Assembly (NCBI RefSeq): GCF_006970865.1 | Contig: NZ_CP035503.1 | Span: 2,307,001-2,371,000, forward strand | Length of the DNA stretch: 64,000 bases | Origin: Rhodoferax sediminis | GTDB lineage: Bacteria > Pseudomonadota > Gammaproteobacteria > Burkholderiales > Burkholderiaceae_C | Direction of reading: 5' to 3' | Shown here: positions 1 to 7,900 of the stretch, piece after piece | How the letters are laid out: every line of letters starts with the position of its first letter | How positions within the stretch are numbered: the first letter of the stretch is position 1 | Made by a program: the position numbers and the translations under genes | The notes under the pieces: model-generated | What the model was told of the DNA's origin: nothing | Seen by the model: only the letters and a program-made list of their open reading frames with translations | Database searches by the model: none

Positions 1-258
1 TACATGAGCGCCGACGCCCTCATGATGGTGATCCTGGGCGGCATGGGCAATTTCGCCGGGGCGATTGTCGGTGCGTTTGCGTTCGAGGTCCTGCTGAACG
101 TGTTCAAGGATCTGCCGCAGGTCGGCGGTATCAATCTGGGCAAACACTGGCAGTTGTGGATAGGCCTGTTCATCGTCCTGGTCGTGACGTTTGCGCCGCG
201 CGGGCTGCTCGGCCTGGTTCAACGCCTGCGCCCGCGCAAGGAGAGCGCCGGTGAGTGA
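1..258 (+). CDS. livM: Branched-chain amino acid ABC transporter permease LivM, C-terminal part
   Basis: The reading frame is already open at base 1, so only the last 85 codons are present. The visible part has the glycine-rich loop typical of LivH/LivM permeases (ILGGMGNFAGAIVGA), a last hydrophobic membrane segment (WIGLFIVLVVTFAP) and a basic cytoplasmic tail. Two Liv-type ATPases follow at once, and livG overlaps its stop by 8 bases, so it belongs to one operon. The complete permease would carry branched-chain amino acids or similar substrates (amides, urea) across the inner membrane. The actual substrate cannot be told from this fragment. Confidence 0.9.
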   Translation, partial: YMSADALMMVILGGMGNFAGAIVGAFAFEVLLNVFKDLPQVGGINLGKHWQLWIGLFIVLVVTFAPRGLLGLVQRLRPRKESAGE

Positions 259-1024
259 AGTCCTCCTGTCCGCCACCAACCTCGTCAAACGCTTTGGTGG
301 CCTGGCCGCGGTCAACGACGTCTCCATTGATTTGTGGCGCAACCGCATTCACGCCGTGATCGGCCCCAATGGCGCCGGCAAATCGACATTGACCCACCTG
401 CTGTCCGGCGACCTGCCGCCGACCACGGGCTCGGTGTCCATCGGTGGCAAGGACGTGACGGGCTGGGCGCCCGAGCGGATCTCGCACCAGGGACTGGGCC
501 GCAGCTACCAGAAGACGAATATCTTTCTGCCCTTCACGGTATGGGACAACGTGCGGCTGGCGGCCCAGTCACGCGAGGCCCAAAGCCCATGGAACCCGCT
601 CGGCTGGTTCTCCGACACCCGCCGTGTCGCTACGAAATCAGTAGCTACTCATGCACGCTGCGAAAGGGCTATCGAGCTTTCCGGCTTGAAAGACCGGCGG
701 CGTGCGGTGGCCAGCACCATCAGCCACGGCGAGCAGCGCCAGCTCGAGATCGCCATGACGCTGGCCACCGAGCCGCAGGTGCTGCTGCTCGACGAGCCGC
801 TGGCCGGCATGGGCGTGGCGGAGGCCGAACGCATGGTGGCGCTGTTGCTGCTCATCAAGCGCGAGCACGCCATGCTGCTGGTCGAGCACGACATGGACGC
901 CGTCTTCGCACTGGCCGACCGGCTCACCGTCATGGTGAACGGCCAGGTGATCGCCAGCGGCACGCCGGCGGAAATACGCGCCGACGCGGGTGTGCAGGCG
1001 GCCTATCTGGGCGAGGAGCATTGA
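251..1024 (+). CDS. livG: Branched-chain amino acid ABC transporter ATPase LivG
   Basis: ATP-binding subunit of a Liv/HAAT-type importer. Visible motifs are Walker A GPNGAGKS (about residues 38-45), a signature variant SHGEQRQ (about 158) and Walker B LLLDEP (about 178), followed by a switch His in LLVEHDMD. I chose the GTG at 251 because AAGGAGA lies 7 bases upstream and the start overlaps the livM stop; the frame stays open further 5' but overlaps livM more deeply. Length 257 residues is normal. Residues about 124-143 are encoded by a copy of a dispersed short repeat, so this stretch should differ from relatives. Confidence 0.93.
   Translation: MSEVLLSATNLVKRFGGLAAVNDVSIDLWRNRIHAVIGPNGAGKSTLTHLLSGDLPPTTGSVSIGGKDVTGWAPERISHQGLGRSYQKTNIFLPFTVWDNVRLAAQSREAQSPWNPLGWFSDTRRVATKSVATHARCERAIELSGLKDRRRAVASTISHGEQRQLEIAMTLATEPQVLLLDEPLAGMGVAEAERMVALLLLIKREHAMLLVEHDMDAVFALADRLTVMVNGQVIASGTPAEIRADAGVQAAYLGEEH
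628..682 (+). repeat. Dispersed short repeat copy inside livG
   Basis: GCTACGAAATCAGTAGCTAC, then a short spacer and AAAGGGCTATCGAGC. This matches the family core (GCTAT-A/T-rich-ATAGCT...AAGGGCTA.AGC) seen at 7802, 16928, 46603 and 56112. It keeps the livG frame open. Confidence 0.7.
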
Positions 1025-1025
1025 C

Positions 1026-1739
1026 ATGGCACCGATGCTGATCAACGCCCAAAAACTCAACACCTACTACGGCGCCAGCCACATCCTGCGCGGCATCGAT
1101 TTTGCGGTGGCGCGCGGAGAAACCATCGGCCTGATGGGCCGCAACGGCATGGGCAAGAGCACTCTGCTCAAAAGCCTGATGGGCCTGGTCAAGCCGCGCT
1201 CGGGCTCGGTCGAGATCATGGGCCGATCGATGATGGGGCGCGCGCCCTACGAGATTGCGCAGCTCGGTATCGCCTACGTGCCCGAAGGCCGCGGCATCTT
1301 TGGCAATCTGAGCGTGGTGGAAAACTTGAAAATGGCGGCGCGCGCGGGCACGCAGGGGCAGCGCGACTGGACCTACGAGCGCGTGCTCGACACCTTTCCG
1401 CGCCTGACGGAGCGGCTGAACCACGGCGGCCAGCAGCTCTCGGGCGGCGAGCAGCAGATGCTGACCATCGGCCGCGCGCTCATGACCAATCCCGATGTGC
1501 TGATCCTCGACGAAGCCACCGAGGGTCTGGCGCCACTGATCGCGCGCGAAATCTGGCGCATCTGTGGCGTGATTCGCGAGAGCGGCCTCAGCAGCGTGAT
1601 CGTGGACAAGAACTGGAAGCAGGTCACCCAGATCACCGACCGCAACGTGATCCTGGTCAAGGGCCAGGTGGCGTTCTCCGGTACGTCAGCCGAGCTGCTG
1701 GCCAGGCCCGAGGTGCTGAGCCAGCACCTCGGGGTCTAA
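1026..1739 (+). CDS. livF: Branched-chain amino acid ABC transporter ATPase LivF
   Basis: Second ATPase of the Liv importer, 237 residues. Walker A GRNGMGKS is at about 38-45, the signature LSGGEQ at about 138 and Walker B LILDEA at about 159. GAYVPEGR-type residues (IAYVPEGRGIF) in the Q-loop region are characteristic of LivF. The ATG at 1026 is two bases past the livG stop. Only about 10 bases separate the stop from a degraded pirin gene on the other strand, so the operon probably ends here. Confidence 0.93.
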   Translation: MAPMLINAQKLNTYYGASHILRGIDFAVARGETIGLMGRNGMGKSTLLKSLMGLVKPRSGSVEIMGRSMMGRAPYEIAQLGIAYVPEGRGIFGNLSVVENLKMAARAGTQGQRDWTYERVLDTFPRLTERLNHGGQQLSGGEQQMLTIGRALMTNPDVLILDEATEGLAPLIAREIWRICGVIRESGLSSVIVDKNWKQVTQITDRNVILVKGQVAFSGTSAELLARPEVLSQHLGV

Positions 1740-1751
1740 CGCAACGACCCC

Positions 1752-1887
1752 TCAAGCAGAAGCCGCGGCCGCGATCCGGCCCATGCGGCCGCTCTGAAAG
1801 TCGAAAAACGCCTGCCGGATTTCGGCCTCGGAATTCATCACGAACGGCCCGTAGCCCACGAACGGCTCATTCGTCGGCTCGCCATGA
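1752..1887 (-). pseudogene. Pirin-family protein, C-terminal remnant
   Basis: Reading the minus strand from about 1887 to the TGA at 1752-1754 gives about 44 residues including [12 protein letters not shown] and [15 protein letters not shown]. This matches the C-terminal end of pirin proteins, where GYGPFVMN and a following helix are conserved. The frame cannot be followed further upstream because the iclR-type gene ends at 1893. At least 80% of a normal pirin (about 230-290 residues) is therefore missing. I infer a deletion remnant. Confidence 0.75.
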
Positions 1888-1892
1888 CGAAG

Positions 1893-2681
1893 CTACAACA
1901 GCGGGCGCAGCTCCCGCGCCGCTTCCAGCAACAACGGCAGCAAATCGCGCTGCATCACGCCCGCCTCCAGCCGCTGCGGTGAGGCCACCACGTTGAGTGC
2001 CGCCACGGTGCGGCCCTGCATGTTGCGCAGCGGCACTGCGAGCGCATGCACGCCGAGTTCGTGCTCCTCGCTGGCCACGCAGTAGTCGTCGGCGCGTACC
2101 TGCTCGATCAGGGCGCGGAATTTCTTCGGCTCCACCACCGTGTGCGACGTCAGGCGCGGCAGCTCGCGGCCCCCGGGCTGCCCTTCGCCCTTCATCCAGG
2201 CGTTGAAATCGCTTTTGCGCCTGGCGGCCAGCAATACCCGGCCCGTCGAGGTCGCGTGGGCCGGCAGCCGTGCGCCCAGGTGCAGGCCGTAAGCCAGCAC
2301 GCGGGTCGAGCCGCTGCGCGCCACGATCACCACCTGTTCGCCGTCCAGCACCACGGCCGAGAACGACTCGGCCGTCTGCGCGGCCAGCCGGTTCAGCGTG
2401 GGCTGCAGCACACGCGGCAGGCGCGCCGATGCCAGGTAGCTGCCCGAAAAGCGCAGCACCTTGGACGACAGCCAGAAATAGCTACCATCGGTCTCCAGAT
2501 AGCCCAGATGCGCGAGCGTGAGCAGATGCCGGCGCGCCGCCGCACGTGTCATCCCGGCGCGCTGCGCCGCCAGCGTGGCGTTGAGCCGCTGGCGCTCGGT
2601 GCTGAAACTCTCCAGCACGGCCATGCCGCGGGCCATGCCCTCAATCAAATCCGCCTTGGCGATACCCGTGTTGCTGTCCAT
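1893..2681 (-). CDS. pobR: IclR-family regulator, probable activator of pobA
   Basis: 262 residues with an N-terminal winged helix-turn-helix (LNATLAAQRAGMTRAAARRHLLTLAHLGYL) and an IclR ligand-binding domain (HATSTGRVLLA; ASEEHELGVHALAVPL). It is divergent from pobA with about 135 bases between starts, the arrangement of PobR/PcaU-type IclR activators that respond to aromatic acids. The ATG at 2681 has GAGG 8 bases upstream. An upstream in-frame TTG at 2717 is possible but would run through the palindrome at 2700-2716. The name pobR rests on context and family, not on a direct match. Confidence 0.85.
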   Translation of the reverse strand: MDSNTGIAKADLIEGMARGMAVLESFSTERQRLNATLAAQRAGMTRAAARRHLLTLAHLGYLETDGSYFWLSSKVLRFSGSYLASARLPRVLQPTLNRLAAQTAESFSAVVLDGEQVVIVARSGSTRVLAYGLHLGARLPAHATSTGRVLLAARRKSDFNAWMKGEGQPGGRELPRLTSHTVVEPKKFRALIEQVRADDYCVASEEHELGVHALAVPLRNMQGRTVAALNVVASPQRLEAGVMQRDLLPLLLEAARELRPLL

Positions 2682-2699
2682 GCCTGGTGCCTCGCTGAC

Positions 2700-2736
2700 T
2701 GCGCGATCATCGCGCAACTATCACAATCATCGCACA
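2700..2736. promoter_or_regulatory. Putative PobR operator: palindrome plus downstream half-site
   Basis: A perfect 17-base palindrome TGCGCGATCATCGCGCA (8-base arms, one-base centre) occupies 2700-2716. A third half-site, ATCATCGCACA at 2726-2736, repeats 2706-2716 at a distance of 20 bases, two helical turns. A palindrome plus a spaced direct half-site is the operator layout described for IclR-type PobR and PcaU in Acinetobacter. Binding here is inferred. Confidence 0.6.
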
Positions 2737-2780
2737 CTGTCCCATCGCGAGGGCTGGCGCAGCGGCAGCGCCCGGCCTAA

Positions 2781-3998
<1,218 letters not shown>

Positions 3999-4023
3999 CC
4001 GGGTCGGCGCGCAGCCGCCGTTT

Positions 4024-4100
4024 GTAATAAATTTAAGAGAAATAGCGCTCAAGCCCTTATGATACATGCGCGAGTAGCTCCTTAATTTATAGCAAATTGC
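4024..4100 (-). repeat. Dispersed short repeat copy upstream of CoA-transferase gene
   Basis: On the minus strand it reads GCTATAAATTAAGGAGCTAC, then CGCGCATG, then AAGGGCTTGAGCGCTATTTCT, a close match to the family core. It fills almost the whole gap between pobA and the next gene and reaches to within a few bases of that gene's start. Confidence 0.75.
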
Positions 4101-4102
4101 TT

Positions 4103-4984
4103 ATGCCCACGCCATCGCTTAAACCACCCCAGCCCCTCAAGGGCATCCGCGTTCTCAGCCTCGCCGTCAACCTGCCCGGCCCGGCGGCGCTGATGCGCTG
4201 CCGCCAGATGGGCGCCAGCTGCATCAAGCTCGAGCCGCCCTCCGGCGACCCGATGGGCCACTACAACAAGGCCGCCTACGCGCAACTGCACGAGGGCGTG
4301 AAGGTATCGAGCGCCGACCTCAAGACCGAGGCGGGCCAGAAGGCGCTGCACCGCGCGCTGGCCAGGGCCGATGTGCTGCTCACTTCCTTTCGCCCTTCCG
4401 CGCTGGAGAAGTTGAAGCTCGGCTGGAAAGCCCTGCACAAGCAATACCCCGACCTGTCGCAAGTTGCCATCGTCGGCGCGCCCGGCGTTCGCGCCGAAGA
4501 ACCCGGCCACGACCTGACCTACCTCGCCGACAACGGCCTGGTCAATGGATTGGAACTGCCGCCCACGTTGTACGCCGACATGGGCGGCTCGCTGATGGCC
4601 AGCGAAGCCGTCTTGCAGGCGACGCTGGCGCAGCGGGCTAAAGGCAAAGGCGTGTTCATCGAAGTCGCGCTGTCAAGCGCCGCGGGCTACCTCGCGCTGC
4701 CCCGCACGTGGGGCCTGACGCTGCCCACCGGCTCGGTCGGCGGCGCCCACGCAGGTTACCGCGTGTATCCCTGCAAGGACGGCCGCGTGGCCGTGGCTGC
4801 GCTGGAGCCGCACTTTGCCGCAGCGCTGTGCGCGGCGGCCGGCGTGGCCAGCGCCGACATGCGTGCCATGTTCGCGCCGGCGACACACCGGGCCATCGCG
4901 GCCTTTTTGCTGACGCGCACGCGCAAGCAGCTCGACAAGCTGGCGGTGGAAAAAGACATTCCGCTGCATACGCTGGCGAAGTGA
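4103..4984 (+). CDS. CoA-transferase family III (CaiB/BaiF) protein, short form
   Basis: 293 residues, clearly shorter than the usual 370-400 of CaiB/BaiF enzymes. Family features are present: the N-terminal PLKGIRVLSLAVNLPGPAALMRCRQMGASCIKLEPPSGD, the GHDLTYLADNG block with the Asp expected to form the acyl-CoA anhydride, and the later DGRVAVAALEPHF strand. These enzymes move CoA between carboxylic acids, or racemise acyl-CoAs. The ATG at 4103 follows directly on a short repeat copy and has no clear ribosome site. The substrate is unknown. Confidence 0.8.
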   Translation: MPTPSLKPPQPLKGIRVLSLAVNLPGPAALMRCRQMGASCIKLEPPSGDPMGHYNKAAYAQLHEGVKVSSADLKTEAGQKALHRALARADVLLTSFRPSALEKLKLGWKALHKQYPDLSQVAIVGAPGVRAEEPGHDLTYLADNGLVNGLELPPTLYADMGGSLMASEAVLQATLAQRAKGKGVFIEVALSSAAGYLALPRTWGLTLPTGSVGGAHAGYRVYPCKDGRVAVAALEPHFAAALCAAAGVASADMRAMFAPATHRAIAAFLLTRTRKQLDKLAVEKDIPLHTLAK

Positions 4985-5095
4985 CGCATGCCGAGATGGC
5001 CGCTACCGAATACCGGTGGGCTGGGCCTGTGTTACGACCGCATTCGAGCAGACGCAGACACTCAACCCCTCGGCCAAGGTGGCTAGAATTTTTCG

Positions 5096-5236
5096 ATGAC
5101 TGTTTTCATTGCTCTCCTGCGAGCCGTCAACGTCGGAGGAACCGGCAAGCTGGTGATGCGCGACCTGAAGTTCATTTGCGAGCGGGCGGGCTTCAGGCGG
5201 GTCCAAACCTACATCGCCAGCGGTTCTGAAATTTAA
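5096..5236 (+). pseudogene. DUF1697 family protein, N-terminal remnant
   Basis: 46 codons reading MTVFIALLRAVNVGG, then KLVMRDLKFICERAGFRRV and QTYIASGSEI, then TAA. This is the typical start of a DUF1697 protein (about 180 residues). Similarity stops after the ASG of the usual YIxSGN motif, at about 5223, where an AT-richer sequence begins. The rest of the domain is absent. I infer that the gene was cut by the rearrangement that brought in the adjacent island. Confidence 0.8.
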
Positions 5237-5421
5237 GTTGCAGCTTGGCCACGTCGCTCGAGCCTTCGCAAAGGGTATTGACATTTATCAAATTCAACCA
5301 CGCGTTCAAGCGCATATTCGGGTTGAGTCGTTATTGATGTGGCACCCAAATCTAGTTACCCCGGCAAAGCGACGGCTCTTGGGCTTCCCGCCCATTCCCG
5401 GGCATCAACCGGAAGCATGAA
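5237..5421. other. AT-richer stretch at island left edge, no gene called
   Basis: 185 bases with visibly lower GC than the flanks. A 60-codon open frame covers most of it but has no recognisable motif and no clear ribosome site. TTGACA occurs at 5278-5283 without a convincing -10 box at normal spacing. It may hold the promoter of the two paralogous genes that follow. Confidence 0.3.
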
Positions 5422-6204
5422 ATGATTGAGAAAAATGCGGCTCCGAAGATAAGGTCCGATGGCCCGGGTTCTTTAGTCATGGAAGTCTCTGCTGGCAAGA
5501 AGCAAACTTACAAATTGAACACCCATAGGACGATGTATCTGTACGTCCAGGAGTTGCAGTTGTGCCACGAGATGGGCCTGGCGTGCAATGGTCTGGTGTG
5601 CAAGGAAGAAGGGTGCGTGTTCAGCACTGGCAATGGCAAGCCTGGGTCCGCGCCTGACCCATCGTTCTACGTGCGGGGCAAGGCGACTCTTGGGGGCGGG
5701 TCAATTTCGGTCATGGGGGCGCCTGGCACCAAATCGCGCGAGTTCAGCATCGGCTTCAATGCGTTCGATGAAGAGGTAAGAAAACAGCGCCAGGCGTTGG
5801 CGCTCAAGCAAGGTACGACGGCACGTTATACCCACGTCACCTTAGGCTACATCCATCGCCAACCGGAAATTGATAACAACGACTGGTTCGTTGAGTGCGA
5901 ACTTGCCGCTGACACGCTGCGGGCCATCTCCAGCGCTGTGTCTTCCGGCACACTGCGCGCCATGACGTTAGGGCTGGCAATGCGCGGGGTCTATTCGGAT
6001 GACTGGAGCCGACCATCCGCGCTGACTGACTGGTTTCTGAAACCGAATCCCAAAGACAGTGGCACCGACGCGCCGCAAATGGCCCACGGCGATATTACGC
6101 GTCTCAGCTTCGACTTGGCCTCGATTGACCTGCACCGTCCGTCCGAGGAAGACCCTGAGCAGAATGAATTTCAGGACACGAGCCTTACTATGATGACTGC
6201 ATAA
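5422..6204 (+). CDS. Protein of unknown function, island paralogue A
   Basis: 260 residues that I do not recognise. No signal peptide or membrane segment is visible. It is clearly homologous to the next gene product. Shared blocks are TYKLN..RTMYL near residue 30, YVRGKATL...SISV.G near 80, IGFNAFD, YTHVTLG, a D-DWFVEC-type block, LRAI..AVS.GTLRAMTLGLAMRGVYS, TDWFLKPN, and near the C-terminus DAPQMAHGDITRLSF. The extra segment with CNGLVCKEEGC is unique to this copy. GGAAG lies 6 bases before the ATG. The spacing to the next gene suggests co-transcription. Confidence 0.75.
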   Translation: MIEKNAAPKIRSDGPGSLVMEVSAGKKQTYKLNTHRTMYLYVQELQLCHEMGLACNGLVCKEEGCVFSTGNGKPGSAPDPSFYVRGKATLGGGSISVMGAPGTKSREFSIGFNAFDEEVRKQRQALALKQGTTARYTHVTLGYIHRQPEIDNNDWFVECELAADTLRAISSAVSSGTLRAMTLGLAMRGVYSDDWSRPSALTDWFLKPNPKDSGTDAPQMAHGDITRLSFDLASIDLHRPSEEDPEQNEFQDTSLTMMTA

Positions 6205-6285
6205 CCGGGCCATCGGACGACTGCTCGATAAGTGCTTACGGGCAAAGTCATTGAACGACGAGTCAGCGTCGAACGGAGGACGAGA

Positions 6286-7023
6286 ATGAGCGGGAACACA
6301 ATTCCAGTCAAGGTGAAGGCCGAAGACGGGGACAAACTAGTTGTTGAAACGCGCGACGGCGGGGAACAGACTTACTGCCTGAATCCAAGGCGTACGATGT
6401 ATCTGCACGCCCGGCAACTTCAGACGTCCAGCGAAGCTAACCTGTTGCGCTTTGACGGTGACTGCCTCGGGTTGACACCCGAGTCGCCATTGTTCGTGCG
6501 AGGCATCGCCACACTTGAAGACAGGTCGATTGCAGTCATTGGCGACCCCGACAACGCGGCTTGCACGCTGGCTATCGGCTTTCACGCGCTTGACGACGGG
6601 ATATGGCTCAAGCATAAAGAACTGGCGCAAATGCTGGGTAAGGCGCCGCACTACACGCACGCCAGTGTAGGGCTCGCGCGTCACAGTGGCGGCATCGACG
6701 ATGACTGGCTCGTCGAGTGCCAGGTCCCCCCTGCCACGCTGCGCGCCATGGCCAAAGCCGTGTCCTGCGGCGCGATGCCTGCGATGCGTGTAGGGCTGGC
6801 GTTGCGGGGAATTTATTCAAGCGGAGCCCGCGCGTCACAGTCTGTCAAGACCGACTGGTACTTGAGACCAAACCGCCGCGATAACAGCGTGGACGCACCG
6901 GAAATAGCCCACGGCGACATCACCCTGCTCAGCTTCGAGGAAGCGCTGGCGCATTCGTCGCCCGAGGCCATCCCTCAGCTCTATGCATTTGACGACGCGA
7001 TTCCTGCGCCAATGGCGGCATAA
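6286..7023 (+). CDS. Protein of unknown function, island paralogue B
   Basis: 245 residues, a diverged tandem duplicate of the preceding protein. Conserved blocks in order are QTYCLNPRRTMYLHARQLQ (about residue 28), LFVRGIATLEDRSIAVIG, LAIGFHALDD, YTHASVGLARH, DDDWLVECQVPPATLRAM, MRVGLALRGIYS, KTDWYLRPN and DAPEIAHGDITLLSF. CGGAGGA is 5 bases before the ATG at 6286, which decides the start over an upstream in-frame codon. No known domain, signal peptide or transmembrane helix is seen. The many conserved D/W/H positions could form a binding or catalytic site; that is inference. Confidence 0.75.
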   Translation: MSGNTIPVKVKAEDGDKLVVETRDGGEQTYCLNPRRTMYLHARQLQTSSEANLLRFDGDCLGLTPESPLFVRGIATLEDRSIAVIGDPDNAACTLAIGFHALDDGIWLKHKELAQMLGKAPHYTHASVGLARHSGGIDDDWLVECQVPPATLRAMAKAVSCGAMPAMRVGLALRGIYSSGARASQSVKTDWYLRPNRRDNSVDAPEIAHGDITLLSFEEALAHSSPEAIPQLYAFDDAIPAPMAA

Positions 7024-7071
7024 CCGAACCGTCACACTACGACGCTCTTCCACTGCTCCCGGGAACGTGGA

Positions 7072-7383
7072 ATGAAGCCATTGACGTTGAACATAAGACG
7101 GCGTCCCCTTACCGGGTTCGTGAGGGCGAAGCGATGTTTCGCTTCAACCATCTTCATTGCCTTGGTTACATTGATGCAGCCGATGTCGGTTGGCGCAGGG
7201 CAAGGTAGCACCAGTTTTCAGGTTTCCTTGAGGATTGTGGCGCGTCCGCCGGCTCCAAAAGTGAGCCAGCAGGTTATCTCCGCGGCGTCGCCCGGTTACC
7301 CACCGCACCCGATGCTCAAGGACCGAGTTATGTCCGAGGATCAATCTGGAGATAAATTCATCGTCCTCAAGACTGAGTTCTGA
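7072..7383 (+). CDS. Small putative secreted protein of unknown function
   Basis: 103 residues. A basic N-terminus (NIRRRPLTGFVRAKRCF) is followed by a hydrophobic segment (ASTIFIALVTLMQP) and a plausible signal peptidase site after VGAG. The remaining 60 residues begin GSTSFQVSLRIVARP and show no domain I can name. It is 48 bases downstream of island paralogue B on the same strand, so it could be the third gene of one unit. Its stop codon lies exactly in the 7-base match at the island edge, so the C-terminus may be an artefact of the junction. The ribosome site is weak. Confidence 0.5.
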   Translation: MKPLTLNIRRRPLTGFVRAKRCFASTIFIALVTLMQPMSVGAGQGSTSFQVSLRIVARPPAPKVSQQVISAASPGYPPHPMLKDRVMSEDQSGDKFIVLKTEF

Positions 7384-7730
7384 GGGCACACAAAGGCACG
7401 CTGGCTCGTCACGCCGGGTGGCTGCAGCCGTGTGCCGCGGTGCCGGCAGGCATTGACGAAACCATTGATCTGCCCGCCCTCCCCGCGCACCAGAAGCAGC
7501 GGCAGGCCCGCCACGTCGAGGGCCAGTGAATCGCCAGGCTGGGCCAGCGATGCCGACGGGCACAGCGCCAGCGGGTGCTGGCGAAAGATGCGTTCCACCT
7601 CGCGCGCATACCGCGCTGGATCGAGGTAGCGACCAATAGGACTCACGGCCGGCTCGCCGCGCTCGCTGCCATGGGTATCGATCAGCGACAGCGCGCGCCG
7701 GATCAGGGTGATTTGCTCGTCTTGCTGCAT
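7384..7730 (-). pseudogene. Rieske ring-hydroxylating dioxygenase alpha subunit, N-terminal remnant
   Basis: About 115 codons from an ATG at 7730. They show a normal N-terminus (PAVSPIGRYLDPARYAREVERIF), the strand preceding the cluster (LLLVRGEGGQINGFVNACRHRG) and FVCPQ. The first Cys-x-His pair (CRHRG) and the third ligand Cys are present, but the frame then crosses into the antisense of the small island gene and stops. The second His and the whole catalytic iron domain are missing. The break coincides with the right edge of the island. Confidence 0.8.
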
Positions 7731-7801
7731 CGGGTCTGCGTGGTGTCGCTCTTGTCGCTCCCACTATAAGCGGGGCAGGCCGCAGCAGATGCAGCAACCC
7801 G

Positions 7802-7868
7802 ATCGCTCCTGTTTTAATAGCTGCTCGTGAAGAGCCCGTATAGGCTACAGCCTCTTTTCTATCTACAA
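7802..7868 (+). repeat. Dispersed short repeat copy
   Basis: TCCTGTTTTAATAGCTGCTC, spacer, then TAGGCTACAGCCTCTTTTCT. This is one of the best-preserved copies and nearly the same as the one at 16928. It is intergenic between the Rieske remnant and the LysR gene. Confidence 0.85.
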
Positions 7869-7900
7869 AGCGCATCGCGCCTAATGAGTCACTGTCATGG

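Noticed and set aside
5238..5420. 60-codon open frame before island paralogue A
   Set aside because: No ribosome site, no motif, and it starts at the island break. Could be a remnant but is not supportable as a gene.
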